From: Staphylococcus simulans | Lineage (GTDB): Bacteria; Bacillota; Bacilli; Staphylococcales; Staphylococcaceae | DNA length: 64,000 nucleotides | Assembly: GCF_002902285.1 (NCBI RefSeq) | Contig: NZ_PPRU01000011.1 | Location: forward strand, 62,001-126,000 | Reading direction: 5' to 3' | Shown: one piece after another, positions 29,903 to 38,661 of the stretch | Layout: each line of letters starts with the position of its first letter | Numbering within the stretch: position 1 is the stretch's first letter | Made by a program: the position numbers and the translations under genes | The notes under the pieces: model-generated | Database searches by the model: none | What the model saw: the letters and a program-made list of their open reading frames with translations, nothing else | Told to the model about the DNA's origin: nothing

Positions 29903-29950
29903 AAAAAATGGGACAATTGATGGACTGAGTCAGCCATCAAATATTGTCCC
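29903..29950 (-). terminator. terminator of brxA
   Basis: GGGACAAT (29910-29917) pairs with ATTGTCCC (29943-29950), and TGATGG/CCATCA extends it inside. A T-run follows on the minus strand. It separates brxA from thyA. Confidence 0.85.
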
Positions 29951-29982
29951 GTACCTTCGATTATGAAATCAATTCAAATTGA

Positions 29983-30417
29983 TTAACAGTTTTCATCAAA
30001 CATATCTTTGATATCCATACAGATATCTTGAATATCGCGTCCCTCAATATATTCACGAGGCATAAAATGTTTTAATTCTGTACCTTTAAATAAAGCGAAA
30101 GAAGGACTTGAAGGTACTTGTTGTATGAACTCTCTCATTTCTTGTGTTGCTTCTTTATCTTGACCTGCAAAGACAGTTACTTTGTGATCAGGCTTTTTAT
30201 CATTTTGCTCAGCAACTGCTACAGCTGCTGGACGAGCTAATCCAGCTGCACAACCACATACTGAATTAATAACAACAAATGTAGTCTCTTCAGCACCTAC
30301 ATTGTCCATATATTGATCAACTGCTTCTGCAGTTTCTAAACTTTCAAAACCATTTTGCGTTAACTCGCTACGCATACCTTGTGCGAGTTCTTGCATATAT
30401 GCTTCATATGGATTCAT
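29983..30417 (-). CDS. brxA: bacilliredoxin BrxA (YphP/YqiW family)
   Basis: A 144-aa thioredoxin-like protein with the C-G-C active site (C54-G-C56 in [12 protein letters not shown]) of bacilliredoxins. It removes bacillithiol from S-bacillithiolated proteins after oxidative stress, then is itself reduced through bacillithiol and YpdA. Gene position next to cvfC and thyA corresponds to BrxA, rather than BrxB, of S. aureus. The start is ATG at 30417, eight bases after AAGGAG; a GTG nine bases upstream would overlap that site. BshA, needed to make bacillithiol, is encoded at 53034-54164. Confidence 0.9.
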   Translation of the reverse strand: MNPYEAYMQELAQGMRSELTQNGFESLETAEAVDQYMDNVGAEETTFVVINSVCGCAAGLARPAAVAVAEQNDKKPDHKVTVFAGQDKEATQEMREFIQQVPSSPSFALFKGTELKHFMPREYIEGRDIQDICMDIKDMFDENC

Positions 30418-30507
30418 AATATACACTCCTTGTTCATTTATAGTTTATTTTACATGAAATAATCAGAAATGTAATCTAATTAATTTGTTGATTCATCCTA
30501 ATTCCGC

Positions 30508-31626
30508 TTATTTATTGCGGTTAGCAATTTGTTTCCAAACAGATCCTAGTGCTTCGTCACCTTTTTCAATACGAGAGATGGCCATTTGAATCTGTAACTT
30601 CACTTCGTAAGCGTCATCATCTTCATGTGCTTTCAAAGCTGGTAATTGTGCTTCGCCACCTTCATCAAAAATAAACATCGCGGCACGCCAACGCACAATC
30701 TTTTGTGGATCATCTAAAGCTTTCTCCATTTCTGGTAAAGCTGCTTTAAATCCTAAATCACTTAATCCATCTCCGGCAGTTCGGCGTACACCAGGATTTT
30801 TATCTTGTAAACCTTGGTACATATATGGAAGAACTGACTCATCTTCTACCATACTTGCTAGCACAATAGCTTCGCGTCGAATTGGAATTTTAGGATGGTT
30901 TAATGCAGCTTCGATAAGAGGATAATCTTCTTTGGTTGGTGTTGGGAAAGACTTCAACATTCTAAGTTGCGCTTTCCAATCTTCTGCCGCGTTAAATTCA
31001 TCAACTGTCACATGTTGATAGTGTGCTGTTGGAACCACAATATCTGTATTTAATGCTTCTTGTTTTAATTCATTAAGTTTATTTTCAGGATATAGTGCGA
31101 CAAGTTCTTCTTCAACATTATCCATAACTTCTTCTAGTTCGCCATAACGCGTACCTAAATCTTCCCACTTACGCATAAATACTACATTGTCATCATCTTT
31201 TTGTGCTGCTAGCATTGTATCGACAAAGTAGTCTGGTAATTGTCTGCGTTCTTCATCCTTAGTGGTAGTGAGTTTAATCTGATACGGGATACCTTTAAAT
31301 TTGAGCACTTCCGCTTTAATTTCGCCGAAATGTTCATCAGGTGCAGGTGTATCATTTGTTTCAGTTTCAGATTCATTACTAATTGCAGCTGTAATATTAG
31401 GCAATAATGCTTCCCAATCTGCTTTTGGTGCTTTATCCACAGCTAAAAAGTCGATGACATGGAAAATGGATTTAACACCATCAACCTCTAAAAGTCTATT
31501 GATAAAATCAGGTTGGCCTTCTTTTACTTTTGTATAGGTGGAGGATTGATTGTCCTCTCTTTTCTTATTCAATACCACTTTCATGGTATTCGGACTTGGT
31601 GTCGGTTCAATACGAACGATTTCCAT
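30508..31626 (-). CDS. cvfC: Nfu-N / HEAT-repeat protein, conserved virulence factor C
   Basis: A 372-aa two-part protein: an N-terminal Nfu/NifU-N-like domain (about 1-90, starting [18 protein letters not shown]) and a C-terminal array of HEAT-type helical repeats (about 190-370; [29 protein letters not shown]). The middle is acidic. This matches S. aureus CvfC, reported to affect virulence, biochemical role unknown. The start at 31626 follows GGGGG by eight bases; a TTG at 31641 would overlap it. It lies 15 nt after the small zinc-finger gene and is probably cotranscribed with it. Confidence 0.83.
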   Translation of the reverse strand: MEIVRIEPTPSPNTMKVVLNKKREDNQSSTYTKVKEGQPDFINRLLEVDGVKSIFHVIDFLAVDKAPKADWEALLPNITAAISNESETETNDTPAPDEHFGEIKAEVLKFKGIPYQIKLTTTKDEERRQLPDYFVDTMLAAQKDDDNVVFMRKWEDLGTRYGELEEVMDNVEEELVALYPENKLNELKQEALNTDIVVPTAHYQHVTVDEFNAAEDWKAQLRMLKSFPTPTKEDYPLIEAALNHPKIPIRREAIVLASMVEDESVLPYMYQGLQDKNPGVRRTAGDGLSDLGFKAALPEMEKALDDPQKIVRWRAAMFIFDEGGEAQLPALKAHEDDDAYEVKLQIQMAISRIEKGDEALGSVWKQIANRNK

Positions 31627-31641
31627 CAAAATAACCCCCAA

Positions 31642-31836
31642 TTATTGTAGTTCGTTACCAAATTGCTTGATTTGTTTACCTACTGAACATTCGTAAATAC
31701 AAAAATGATGTGCATGTGTTTTCCCTTTTGTTTTACGATTATATGTTTTTAATTCACAATTTTTGCAGTAAGTGCTTAATAAATCATCTATGGAATCAAG
31801 CGCTCTTTTTTCGGATTTTGAAAAAATAATCGTCAC
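31642..31836 (-). CDS. small zinc-finger protein (DUF2602/YpmP-type)
   Basis: About 61-64 aa, with cysteines and histidines arranged C-x2-C ... H-x-H-x2-C-x3-C (STYCKNCELK and THAHHFCIYECSVG), matching a family of short predicted zinc-binding proteins in Bacilli. Function unknown. The frame's first usual start is GTG at 31836, but it directly abuts the AAAGGGAG ribosome site. An ATT codon (minus strand) at proper spacing could be the true start, as in infC, so the exact N-terminus is uncertain. It is followed within 15 nt by cvfC. Confidence 0.7.
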   Translation of the reverse strand: MTIIFSKSEKRALDSIDDLLSTYCKNCELKTYNRKTKGKTHAHHFCIYECSVGKQIKQFGNELQ

Positions 31837-31953
31837 TCCCTTTACATAATTAATAACACCTTAAATGGTTTAAGGACGATTAATTTAGCCTCATTATATC
31901 ATGCGACACGGTTAACTTCATCTCTCTACTTTGTAGTTGTAACTAAATGGCTA

Positions 31954-31982
31954 TTGCATTTAATGTACGATTTCTATAGAAT
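31954..31982 (+). promoter_or_regulatory. promoter of the preQ1-controlled transporter gene
   Basis: TTGCAT (31954-31959), a 17-nt spacer and TAGAAT (31977-31982). The expected start near 31989 places the riboswitch at the extreme 5' end of the mRNA. Confidence 0.65.
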
Positions 31983-31995
31983 ATATGAGTTGAGT

Positions 31996-32034
31996 TGCGG
32001 TTTCTAAACACCCGCATTAACAAAATTTAGGAGG
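31996..32034 (+). promoter_or_regulatory. preQ1-I riboswitch (translational type)
   Basis: Compact H-type pseudoknot. P1 is TGCGG (31996-32000) with CCGCA (32012-32016); the loop TTTCTAAACAC holds the ligand-pocket cytosine region; P2 is CTAAA (32004-32008) with TTTAG (32026-32030). The A-rich linker ATTAACAAAA fits the type-I consensus. The 3' strand of P2 runs into the ribosome site AGGAGG (32029-32034), so bound preQ1 should hide it and block translation of the gene starting at 32041. Both pairings are perfect in the sequence; ligand identity follows from the family and from the gene controlled. Confidence 0.9.
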
Positions 32035-32040
32035 TTAATT

Positions 32041-32748
32041 ATGTTTTACAATGAAATATTAGGTATTATTGCCTTTCTAGTGACCTTTACATTAATGGTC
32101 GCAATGTATCGTTTGTTCGGTAAGCAAGGTTTGATTGCTTGGGTAGCTATCGGAACTGTAATTGCTAACATTCAAGTAATTAAAACTGTAGACATCTTTA
32201 CGATTTCTGCGACTTTAGGAAATGTAATGTTTGCGTCTATTTATTTAGCGACGGATATTTTAAACGATATCTATGGACGTAAAGTAGCTAAAAGAGCAGT
32301 ATGGATGGGCTTTAGTTCATCATTAGTGATGATAATTTTAATGCAACTATCATTACATTTTATTCCCGCTCCAGAAGATATGGCACAAAAAGCGCTAAGT
32401 ACAATTTTCAATATAGTACCTAGAATCGCGTTAGGTTCGATTATCGCTTATATCATCGGACAACATATCGATGTCTTTATCTTCAATGCGATTAAAAAAG
32501 TATTCAAGTCAGATCGCACATTTGCAATTCGTGCATATGGGAGTACGACATTAAGTTCTATTATTGATACTGCCCTTTTTGTAAGTATCGCGTTTATTGG
32601 TTTGCTGCCAGCAGGTGCAGTCTTTGAAATCTTTATTACGACTTACTTCTTAAAACTACTTGCTACAATCTTTAATGTGCCATTTGGTTACTGGGCTAAA
32701 TCAATGTACCGAAAAGGTAAAATTCAATCCAAAGATGAAGGTTACTGA
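32041..32748 (+). CDS. queuosine precursor transporter (YhhQ/VUT family)
   Basis: A 235-aa integral membrane protein with about six hydrophobic segments, of the DUF165/VUT family. The motif YLATDILNDIYGRKVAKRAVWMGF and the late TTYFLKLLATIFNVPFGYW are conserved. Members import queuosine precursors (preQ0, preQ1 or queuine) for tRNA modification at position 34. The preQ1 riboswitch in its leader strongly supports that role and suggests feedback of uptake by the imported base. No queuosine synthesis genes are in the window. ATG at 32041 lies seven bases after AGGAGG. Confidence 0.88.
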   Translation: MFYNEILGIIAFLVTFTLMVAMYRLFGKQGLIAWVAIGTVIANIQVIKTVDIFTISATLGNVMFASIYLATDILNDIYGRKVAKRAVWMGFSSSLVMIILMQLSLHFIPAPEDMAQKALSTIFNIVPRIALGSIIAYIIGQHIDVFIFNAIKKVFKSDRTFAIRAYGSTTLSSIIDTALFVSIAFIGLLPAGAVFEIFITTYFLKLLATIFNVPFGYWAKSMYRKGKIQSKDEGY

Positions 32749-32795
32749 TTAAGGGTATAGATAATATAATATTTTGATTAAGGATGGAATGATGT

Positions 32796-33188
32796 ATGGC
32801 TAAAATATTTTTTGATGCAGCAGTTAAAGGTAATCCAGGACCAGCATCTATTGCAGCAACAATTATTGAAGAGAGTAACCATCAAACTTTCACGCAAGAT
32901 ATCGCACCTACTGACAATCATTCAGCAGAATGGCAAGCTTTTAATTTTGCCTTAGACTGTGCATTAGAATTAAATGTATCTACGGCATTAATTTATACCG
33001 ATTCTAAGCTGATCACTGACAGTTTAGATAAAGGCTTTGCTAAGAATGAGAAGTTTAAAGGTTATTTAGTTGAAGCAGCGAAGAAAATGAAAGCATTTGA
33101 TTTATGTCTGATTGATTGGATTCCTAGAGCACAAAATAAAGAAGCCAATCATCATGCGCAACAAGCGCTCTATCAGCAATTAAAATAA
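32796..33188 (+). CDS. RNase HI-like / reverse-transcriptase-like protein
   Basis: A 130-aa RNase H-fold protein. Three of four acidic active-site residues are visible: D7 in KIFFDAAVKGNPG, E45 in HSAEWQAFN and D69 in YTDSKLI. The fourth, expected in N-K-x-A-D, is asparagine here (NKEANHHAQ, N118), which could lower or change activity. It would otherwise cut RNA in RNA-DNA hybrids. Staphylococci also have RNase HII/HIII elsewhere. It stands 47 nt after the transporter gene with its own GGATGG-like site and may be cotranscribed. Confidence 0.8.
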   Translation: MAKIFFDAAVKGNPGPASIAATIIEESNHQTFTQDIAPTDNHSAEWQAFNFALDCALELNVSTALIYTDSKLITDSLDKGFAKNEKFKGYLVEAAKKMKAFDLCLIDWIPRAQNKEANHHAQQALYQQLK

Positions 33189-33191
33189 AAG

Positions 33192-33241
33192 AAGCGGGAG
33201 GACGTCTCCACAGTTATTAACTGTGAAACGCCCTCCCGCTT
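33192..33241. terminator. bidirectional terminator between rnhA-like and exonuclease genes
   Basis: 10-bp outer stem (33192-33201 with 33232-33241) and a separate 7-bp inner hairpin (33209-33215 with 33219-33225), with T-runs usable on both strands. It is in the gap between convergent genes. Confidence 0.88.
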
Positions 33242-33254
33242 TTGTTTTGAATGA

Positions 33255-34142
33255 TTAAAATGGTAAGAATTCTCTTTCAATAAATTTCTTAGACACTTTC
33301 AAATCGTGAGTATCTAAGACATTGAAAATATCAATGAAATCCAGATGATACTGCATTTGATTAAATAATGCTGTTACATCTAATGGTACATTAGTGTGGA
33401 TTTCTGCAAGTTGTTTTGAAAGTTTCAAATCATCTAATTGGCTGATGATTTTCTTTTGTTGTGCCGGTGTCAATTCGTCAATGTGATTGATAACATTTTC
33501 TACAGACTGATATTTTAAGATTAATTTATGTGCTGTTTTTTCACCAATTCCTTTGACGCCAGGATAACCATCAGCGGTATCTCCCATAAACGCTTTGATA
33601 TCGATGAGTTGAAGCGGATGTAATTGATATTCTTCTTGATAGCGTGTTAAATCATAACGGTTATAAATATTAAATCCTTTTTTAGTCAACCAAACTTCAA
33701 CATTAGGATTTATACATTGTAAGATATCTTTATCTCCTGTAACGATATAAATTTCGTTATCCTCTGATAAATTTCTGCTTAACGTTCCGATAACATCATC
33801 GGCTTCATAATTTTTAACTCCAATATTAACAAACCCAAGTGCGTTTGAAATATCTTGAACTAAATCGAATTGTGGTATCAATTCATCAGGCGGTGCTGGT
33901 CTATGTTGTTTATAATCTGCAAACATTTCATTTCGAAACGTTTGTTGCCCCATGTCCCAACATACAGCGATATGTGTCGGCTGAATATCATCTATCGCTG
34001 AAAAGATGTGACGAACAAATCCTTGTACGCCATTAGTCGGAACTCCGTTTGAATTTCTCATGAATTGATGATGAATGCTTGTAGCATAGAAATGGCGGAA
34101 TAATAACGCCATTCCATCTACCAGCAATACTTTGTTTGTCAT
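33255..34142 (-). CDS. 5'-3' exonuclease / flap nuclease (YpcP family)
   Basis: A 295-aa stand-alone FEN-type nuclease, similar to the 5' nuclease domain of DNA polymerase I. Metal-binding acidic motifs are seen in LVDGMALLFRHFYA, NYEADDVIGTLS and DIKAFMGDTADGYPGVKGIGEKTA; the last includes the helix-hairpin-helix DNA-binding element. Its likely job is removing RNA primers or flaps, overlapping with PolA and RNase H. ATG at 34142 follows AGAGGAAG. It lies 19 nt after the dynamin gene and may be cotranscribed with it. Confidence 0.88.
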   Translation of the reverse strand: MTNKVLLVDGMALLFRHFYATSIHHQFMRNSNGVPTNGVQGFVRHIFSAIDDIQPTHIAVCWDMGQQTFRNEMFADYKQHRPAPPDELIPQFDLVQDISNALGFVNIGVKNYEADDVIGTLSRNLSEDNEIYIVTGDKDILQCINPNVEVWLTKKGFNIYNRYDLTRYQEEYQLHPLQLIDIKAFMGDTADGYPGVKGIGEKTAHKLILKYQSVENVINHIDELTPAQQKKIISQLDDLKLSKQLAEIHTNVPLDVTALFNQMQYHLDFIDIFNVLDTHDLKVSKKFIEREFLPF

Positions 34143-34161
34143 ACTACTTCCTCTTTCTAAG

Positions 34162-37100
34162 TTAAATAATTTCTTTTAATTGACGGTTAGCCGCATCAAT
34201 TTGTTGAATCAAGCTATTATCAATTTTAACGCTTAATAATGCGCTTGCTTGTTCATGTATTTCATTTGAAATCTCATTTAATTGTTGATCTGCAATCTTG
34301 CCCATCTTAGACACTTGTTGTTCTAACTCTTGTCGTAATTGGTTAATGTTGTTTTGCAACAAGTCAACCGTTTCCATTGTGATTTGCTCTTGTAGTTCTT
34401 TTTGTGCTTTCAGTTGCAACAAACGCTTTTTCGTCAATTTTTTCGGAAGATGTTCGAACATTTCATTAAAATCAATATGCATCGTTGTAATTTTATCTTT
34501 ATCCATTTCAATCTCAAAGTGTGGCTGCAATAAAATATGCAATTGATTCAATTGCTTAACAATAGGTGCAAGTTGATCTTCCAGTTGCTTATTAAAGAAT
34601 TTTTTAATACGTTCAGCAATTAAAGTTTGTTCCATATACAATCTGCCATGGATTTGTTCAAGATATGTTTTAACTGCATCACGTTTTTCAGCATCAAAGT
34701 CATTGTTTTTAGTCATTTGCCCGTTGAATACTGTACGAACTTCATCAAACAATTGAATTTTTAAGCGTTCATTCAAGTGATATACTTGATCTTCAACTTC
34801 GTTATAAACATGTTGCTTAGTCGTTTTTAAAGTCGTATTTGGAATCGCACCTTTTTGTTCAATCTTTCTTACTTCTTGTTGACGCATTTCCATTTCTTCA
34901 CGATTATTTTGATAGTCTTCTGACATTTGTGTATAAGAGGCACTAATTTGTTCAAGTTGCGCTTTCATTTGTTGTTGTAAAACAACCTTAGATTCGACCT
35001 CCGCAAAATAATCTAGACTATCTTTTAGTTTATTTAGCCCTTCATCGCCCTCTTTTAATGCACGTCGACTAGAAACACTATAAATATCAGCAGGCATATT
35101 TACTTGTTGTAATGCATCGCTGACATAATCTTCCACAGCTTCTAAATCTTCTGTTGATTCTGCTAAATCTACTGCATTAATAATCATCTTGAATGTTTGA
35201 TTTTCATTGAGTTGATTCATCTCTTTCATATACTCAATAAATGCTTTGTCGTTATCAGTAAATGAATGATTGAAGTAACTTACGTATAAAATCAAATCAG
35301 ATGATGTTAATATTTTTTCCGTTTCATTAGAATGACGTTGGTTATTTGAATAAAGACCTAAAGAGTCTACAATAATTTTATTTTTCAACCAGTCTATCGG
35401 TAAGTTTAAATGAACAGTTTCCACAAACGCAGCATACTCATCTTGAGCACTCCATTTTTTCACTTCATCCTGACTGATATCGTGATGGTAACCATCTTGA
35501 ATCATATTTTGGTATAAATCTAATTGTTCTTTAACCGCATTAACAAAAGCAAGTTGTTCTTTCTTCAATGAATGTTTTAACTCTGTTGTATCTGTTGCTT
35601 TAAAGTCCTCTAAACTCTCAAAGTGGAATTTTTGAGATTCAACTAATTGATTTAATTCCGCGAGTAATTGAGGTGCTTGTTTTAAAGTGATTGCACTTGA
35701 ATTACCATATGAGAGCTCTGTTGTTGCTGCTGTAGTAGGATTTGGTGAACTTACTAAATAATTTTCACCTAGTAACGCATTGATTAAGCTGCTTTTACCA
35801 GCACTGAATGTACCGAAGACGCCGATTTTCACAATTTGTTGATCCATTCGTTCAATAGCAGCCTTCAAATCTGATTTGGTTTGTTCAAATAAAGGAACAG
35901 GATCAATGATATCGATACCTTGCTTAATTGTTTCAATATCGATATCAGATTTTAACTCAGTTTTTTGTTTAGTTTGGTTCAGTTGTTTTTTCGGTGTTTC
36001 TAGCTCTTCTTTTGTATATGTGATTTCTGTACGGTCAATCAATTTATCTAATGAATCATCTAAATGAATATAATAATGTTGATAATTTCTTGTGATGAGT
36101 GATTCACGTAGCTTACGTAACTCAATATATTTTTCATAATCATTTTGATCCGTCTCTTCTTCATCGTCGACATGTTGTGTTTCAGCATTTTCAATAGCAC
36201 GTTTTAATAGAGGTTCAGATTCTTTTTTAATAAATCGATGAATAGCTTTAACGACATCGTCACAGAAGTTTAATACATAAGCATTACTGATACTCATTTG
36301 TTCTTGGTATAAATCTGTGACAAGTGAGGATGGTATTTCATAATGCTGATTTAAAATAGATTGGTTGACGTCTGTTTGGTTGATGAAGCGGGTTAAGAAT
36401 GACATATCTTCTCGCATTGGCTGTCTGATTTGTTGATTTACAATATCTTGTAACGCTGTCATTACATTTTGTAAACGCTCTTCCCTAGCTTCTTCAGTTT
36501 TCTTTTTCTTATTAAAGAATCCGCCAACTTTGAATGTTTTTACTTGGCTCTCTAAGTAGAGACGAATCTTTTCACGCATTTCATGCGGCATTAAGTATGC
36601 GTTTTCTAAAATGTTTTTGCGTTGATAATTTAAATATTTATAGAGCTTATCTGGATCATTTAACAACTGTGCTTCTTCACTAACAGATTGATTCTGTTGG
36701 AAATTTAAATAAGCTTGGTCAAATTGTGAAGCATCAATATCTAAATTTGCTAAAATATCCTGCATTTCAGCTTGAATATATGATTTTTGGTCTTCGGTAA
36801 TAAACTGTGTGATTCTTTCAATATAGTCTTCCATAGACTCGCGATGTGTATCTTGTTCGATTAAGAAATCAGACAGTGCATTAATTTGATTTTCTGGGTG
36901 GTCATACTTAGAAACATAAAATGTTTTCAGAAGTTCTAAGTCCCATTCATCTACCGCGTGCTGAATATTTTGTTTGAAAGCATCGAATGAAAGCTCTTCA
37001 TCATTATGTTTATCGATTTGATTTATTACGAATACTACTGGGATGCCTGCATGATTCAAACGTTTCATAAATTGGAAGTTCATTGCGGATTGAACATGGT

Positions 37101-37602
37101 TATAATCTACTGTATAAAAAATAATATTGCTGGTAAACATGAATTGTTCTGTTGATGCTTGGTGTAATGAAACGTTTGAGTCTACACCTGGTGTATCTTG
37201 TAAGGTGAATCCTTTTTTGAATTTATCAGATTCAAAACGAATTTCTACAGACTCTACATCCCCATTTTGTCTGTTTAATTGCTTCACTTCATCATAATTA
37301 TTCAAGCGTGTATATTTTTGACCTTCTAAGTTTGCGATAATTTCACTTTTATCAGCGACACTGACGATTGCTGTGTTGCTGGTTGTCGGTACAGGTGAAC
37401 TTGGTAAGATTTCTTGTTCTAGTAGTAAGTTGATTAATGTAGATTTGCCTGCTGAAAAGTGACCGACAAATGTTAATGTGTATTGATCTAGATAAACTTT
37501 TTTAATGACTTGGTTGATAATATGGACCAAATCTTGATGGTTTGATTTTTCGACTTCTTTTTTTAATTTATATAAAATATCTAATTGGTTGTTACTCGTC
37601 AT
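34162..37602 (-). CDS. dynA: bacterial dynamin-like protein, two fused GTPase units
   Basis: An 1146-aa protein made of two tandem dynamin modules. Unit one has P-loop GHFSAGKST (residues 47-55), DTPGVDS (G3) and NQID (G4). Unit two, from about residue 585, has GTFSAGKSS, but its G3 reads DSLGL instead of DTPG. Long helical stalk regions with coiled coils follow each GTPase (about 280-560 and 840-1146). B. subtilis DynA (YpbR) has the same fusion and tethers and fuses membranes, protecting against pore-forming damage. I see no membrane segment, so membrane contact would be through paddle loops. Start ATG at 37602. Confidence 0.9.
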   Translation of the reverse strand: MTSNNQLDILYKLKKEVEKSNHQDLVHIINQVIKKVYLDQYTLTFVGHFSAGKSTLINLLLEQEILPSSPVPTTSNTAIVSVADKSEIIANLEGQKYTRLNNYDEVKQLNRQNGDVESVEIRFESDKFKKGFTLQDTPGVDSNVSLHQASTEQFMFTSNIIFYTVDYNHVQSAMNFQFMKRLNHAGIPVVFVINQIDKHNDEELSFDAFKQNIQHAVDEWDLELLKTFYVSKYDHPENQINALSDFLIEQDTHRESMEDYIERITQFITEDQKSYIQAEMQDILANLDIDASQFDQAYLNFQQNQSVSEEAQLLNDPDKLYKYLNYQRKNILENAYLMPHEMREKIRLYLESQVKTFKVGGFFNKKKKTEEAREERLQNVMTALQDIVNQQIRQPMREDMSFLTRFINQTDVNQSILNQHYEIPSSLVTDLYQEQMSISNAYVLNFCDDVVKAIHRFIKKESEPLLKRAIENAETQHVDDEEETDQNDYEKYIELRKLRESLITRNYQHYYIHLDDSLDKLIDRTEITYTKEELETPKKQLNQTKQKTELKSDIDIETIKQGIDIIDPVPLFEQTKSDLKAAIERMDQQIVKIGVFGTFSAGKSSLINALLGENYLVSSPNPTTAATTELSYGNSSAITLKQAPQLLAELNQLVESQKFHFESLEDFKATDTTELKHSLKKEQLAFVNAVKEQLDLYQNMIQDGYHHDISQDEVKKWSAQDEYAAFVETVHLNLPIDWLKNKIIVDSLGLYSNNQRHSNETEKILTSSDLILYVSYFNHSFTDNDKAFIEYMKEMNQLNENQTFKMIINAVDLAESTEDLEAVEDYVSDALQQVNMPADIYSVSSRRALKEGDEGLNKLKDSLDYFAEVESKVVLQQQMKAQLEQISASYTQMSEDYQNNREEMEMRQQEVRKIEQKGAIPNTTLKTTKQHVYNEVEDQVYHLNERLKIQLFDEVRTVFNGQMTKNNDFDAEKRDAVKTYLEQIHGRLYMEQTLIAERIKKFFNKQLEDQLAPIVKQLNQLHILLQPHFEIEMDKDKITTMHIDFNEMFEHLPKKLTKKRLLQLKAQKELQEQITMETVDLLQNNINQLRQELEQQVSKMGKIADQQLNEISNEIHEQASALLSVKIDNSLIQQIDAANRQLKEII

Positions 37603-37691
37603 AGATTATGTACCCCTTTATAAATAACATTGCTTTAATTGTATACTAAAAGCGCTTTACTCTAAAGGATTAAAATCGATGTTGCGGAGAA

Positions 37692-37730
37692 TAAAAAAGA
37701 TGCATCTGACTGATATTTAGTCAAATGCAT
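37692..37730 (-). terminator. terminator after rarD
   Basis: GATGCAT and GACT (37698-37710) pair with AGTC and ATGCATC (37718-37730) around a 2-nt bulge, and a T-run follows on the minus strand. Confidence 0.82.
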
Positions 37731-37737
37731 CATAATT

Positions 37738-38634
37738 TTAAAGACCTGGATTATTCGCATGCTTAATTTGTAAGTAGCGAGATAAGCTGTAAACGATAAT
37801 TCCAGCCCAAATAAAGATAAAGGTAACGAATTGATTTGTATCAAAAGGTTCTCTGTAAATAAAAATACCTAAAATAAAAATTAATGTCGGACCGATATAT
37901 TGAATGAATCCCATTAATGATAAAGGAATACGTCTTGCACCTGCAGAGAACGAAATTAATGGAATCGCTGTAATAGCCCCTGAGAACAATAGCCAGAATG
38001 TCGGCATGTTGATACCAATGGTTGTTTGATGTGAGATCCATAAATAAACGATATAAATCAAAGCTGTTGGCGTTGTAACGATACATTCAAATGTAATACT
38101 GCTTAAAGCATCAATCGGTACAATTTTCTTAAGCAGGCCATAAAATCCGAATGACACTGCTAAAATAATCGAAACAACCGGGAACTCGCCGATTTTTAAC
38201 GTCATGTATAGCACACCAATAAAAGCAAGGAAAATTGCTAACCATTCTAACTTATTGAATTTTTCTTTCATAAAGATCATCGCAAGTAAAATGCTGACGA
38301 GTGGATTAATATAATAACCTAAACTCGCTTGGAGTACGTGATTATTATTAACCGCCCAGATAAATGTGCCCCAGTTTACTGTAATGATATAGCCGGCTAG
38401 AATAATAGCCCAAAGTTGTTTAGTTGTTAAGGCTTTAATGCCACTTATAAATTGTGAACTTTTTCCCATTGCCATGATTAATACAACCATAAAAATCATG
38501 GATAAAATAATACGATAAGCGAGAATTTCAAACGGACTGATATCATTGAGCAACGACCAATAAATTGGTAATGTTCCCCAAAGGATATAGGCAATTATGG
38601 AGTATACTATGCCGCGTTTAAATTCTTGATTCAT
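37738..38634 (-). CDS. rarD: EamA family transporter RarD
   Basis: A 298-aa drug/metabolite-superfamily membrane protein with about ten hydrophobic segments arranged as two five-segment EamA repeats (about 8-140 and 150-290). IAYILWGTLPIYWSLL at the N-terminus and MGFIQYIGPTLIFILGIFIYREPF near the end are typical of RarD, a family linked to chloramphenicol sensitivity in E. coli; the substrate is unknown. The start at 38634 (eight bases after GGGGTG) is preferred over GTG at 38643, which overlaps that site. It lies 27 nt after the methyltransferase gene. Confidence 0.85.
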   Translation of the reverse strand: MNQEFKRGIVYSIIAYILWGTLPIYWSLLNDISPFEILAYRIILSMIFMVVLIMAMGKSSQFISGIKALTTKQLWAIILAGYIITVNWGTFIWAVNNNHVLQASLGYYINPLVSILLAMIFMKEKFNKLEWLAIFLAFIGVLYMTLKIGEFPVVSIILAVSFGFYGLLKKIVPIDALSSITFECIVTTPTALIYIVYLWISHQTTIGINMPTFWLLFSGAITAIPLISFSAGARRIPLSLMGFIQYIGPTLIFILGIFIYREPFDTNQFVTFIFIWAGIIVYSLSRYLQIKHANNPGL

Positions 38635-38661
38635 CCTAGTCACCCCAATTTTTCAAACTAT

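Noticed and set aside
33209-33225. Small hairpin CACAGTT/AACTGTG as an operator
   Set aside because: It is nested inside the bidirectional terminator and is simply part of that structure.
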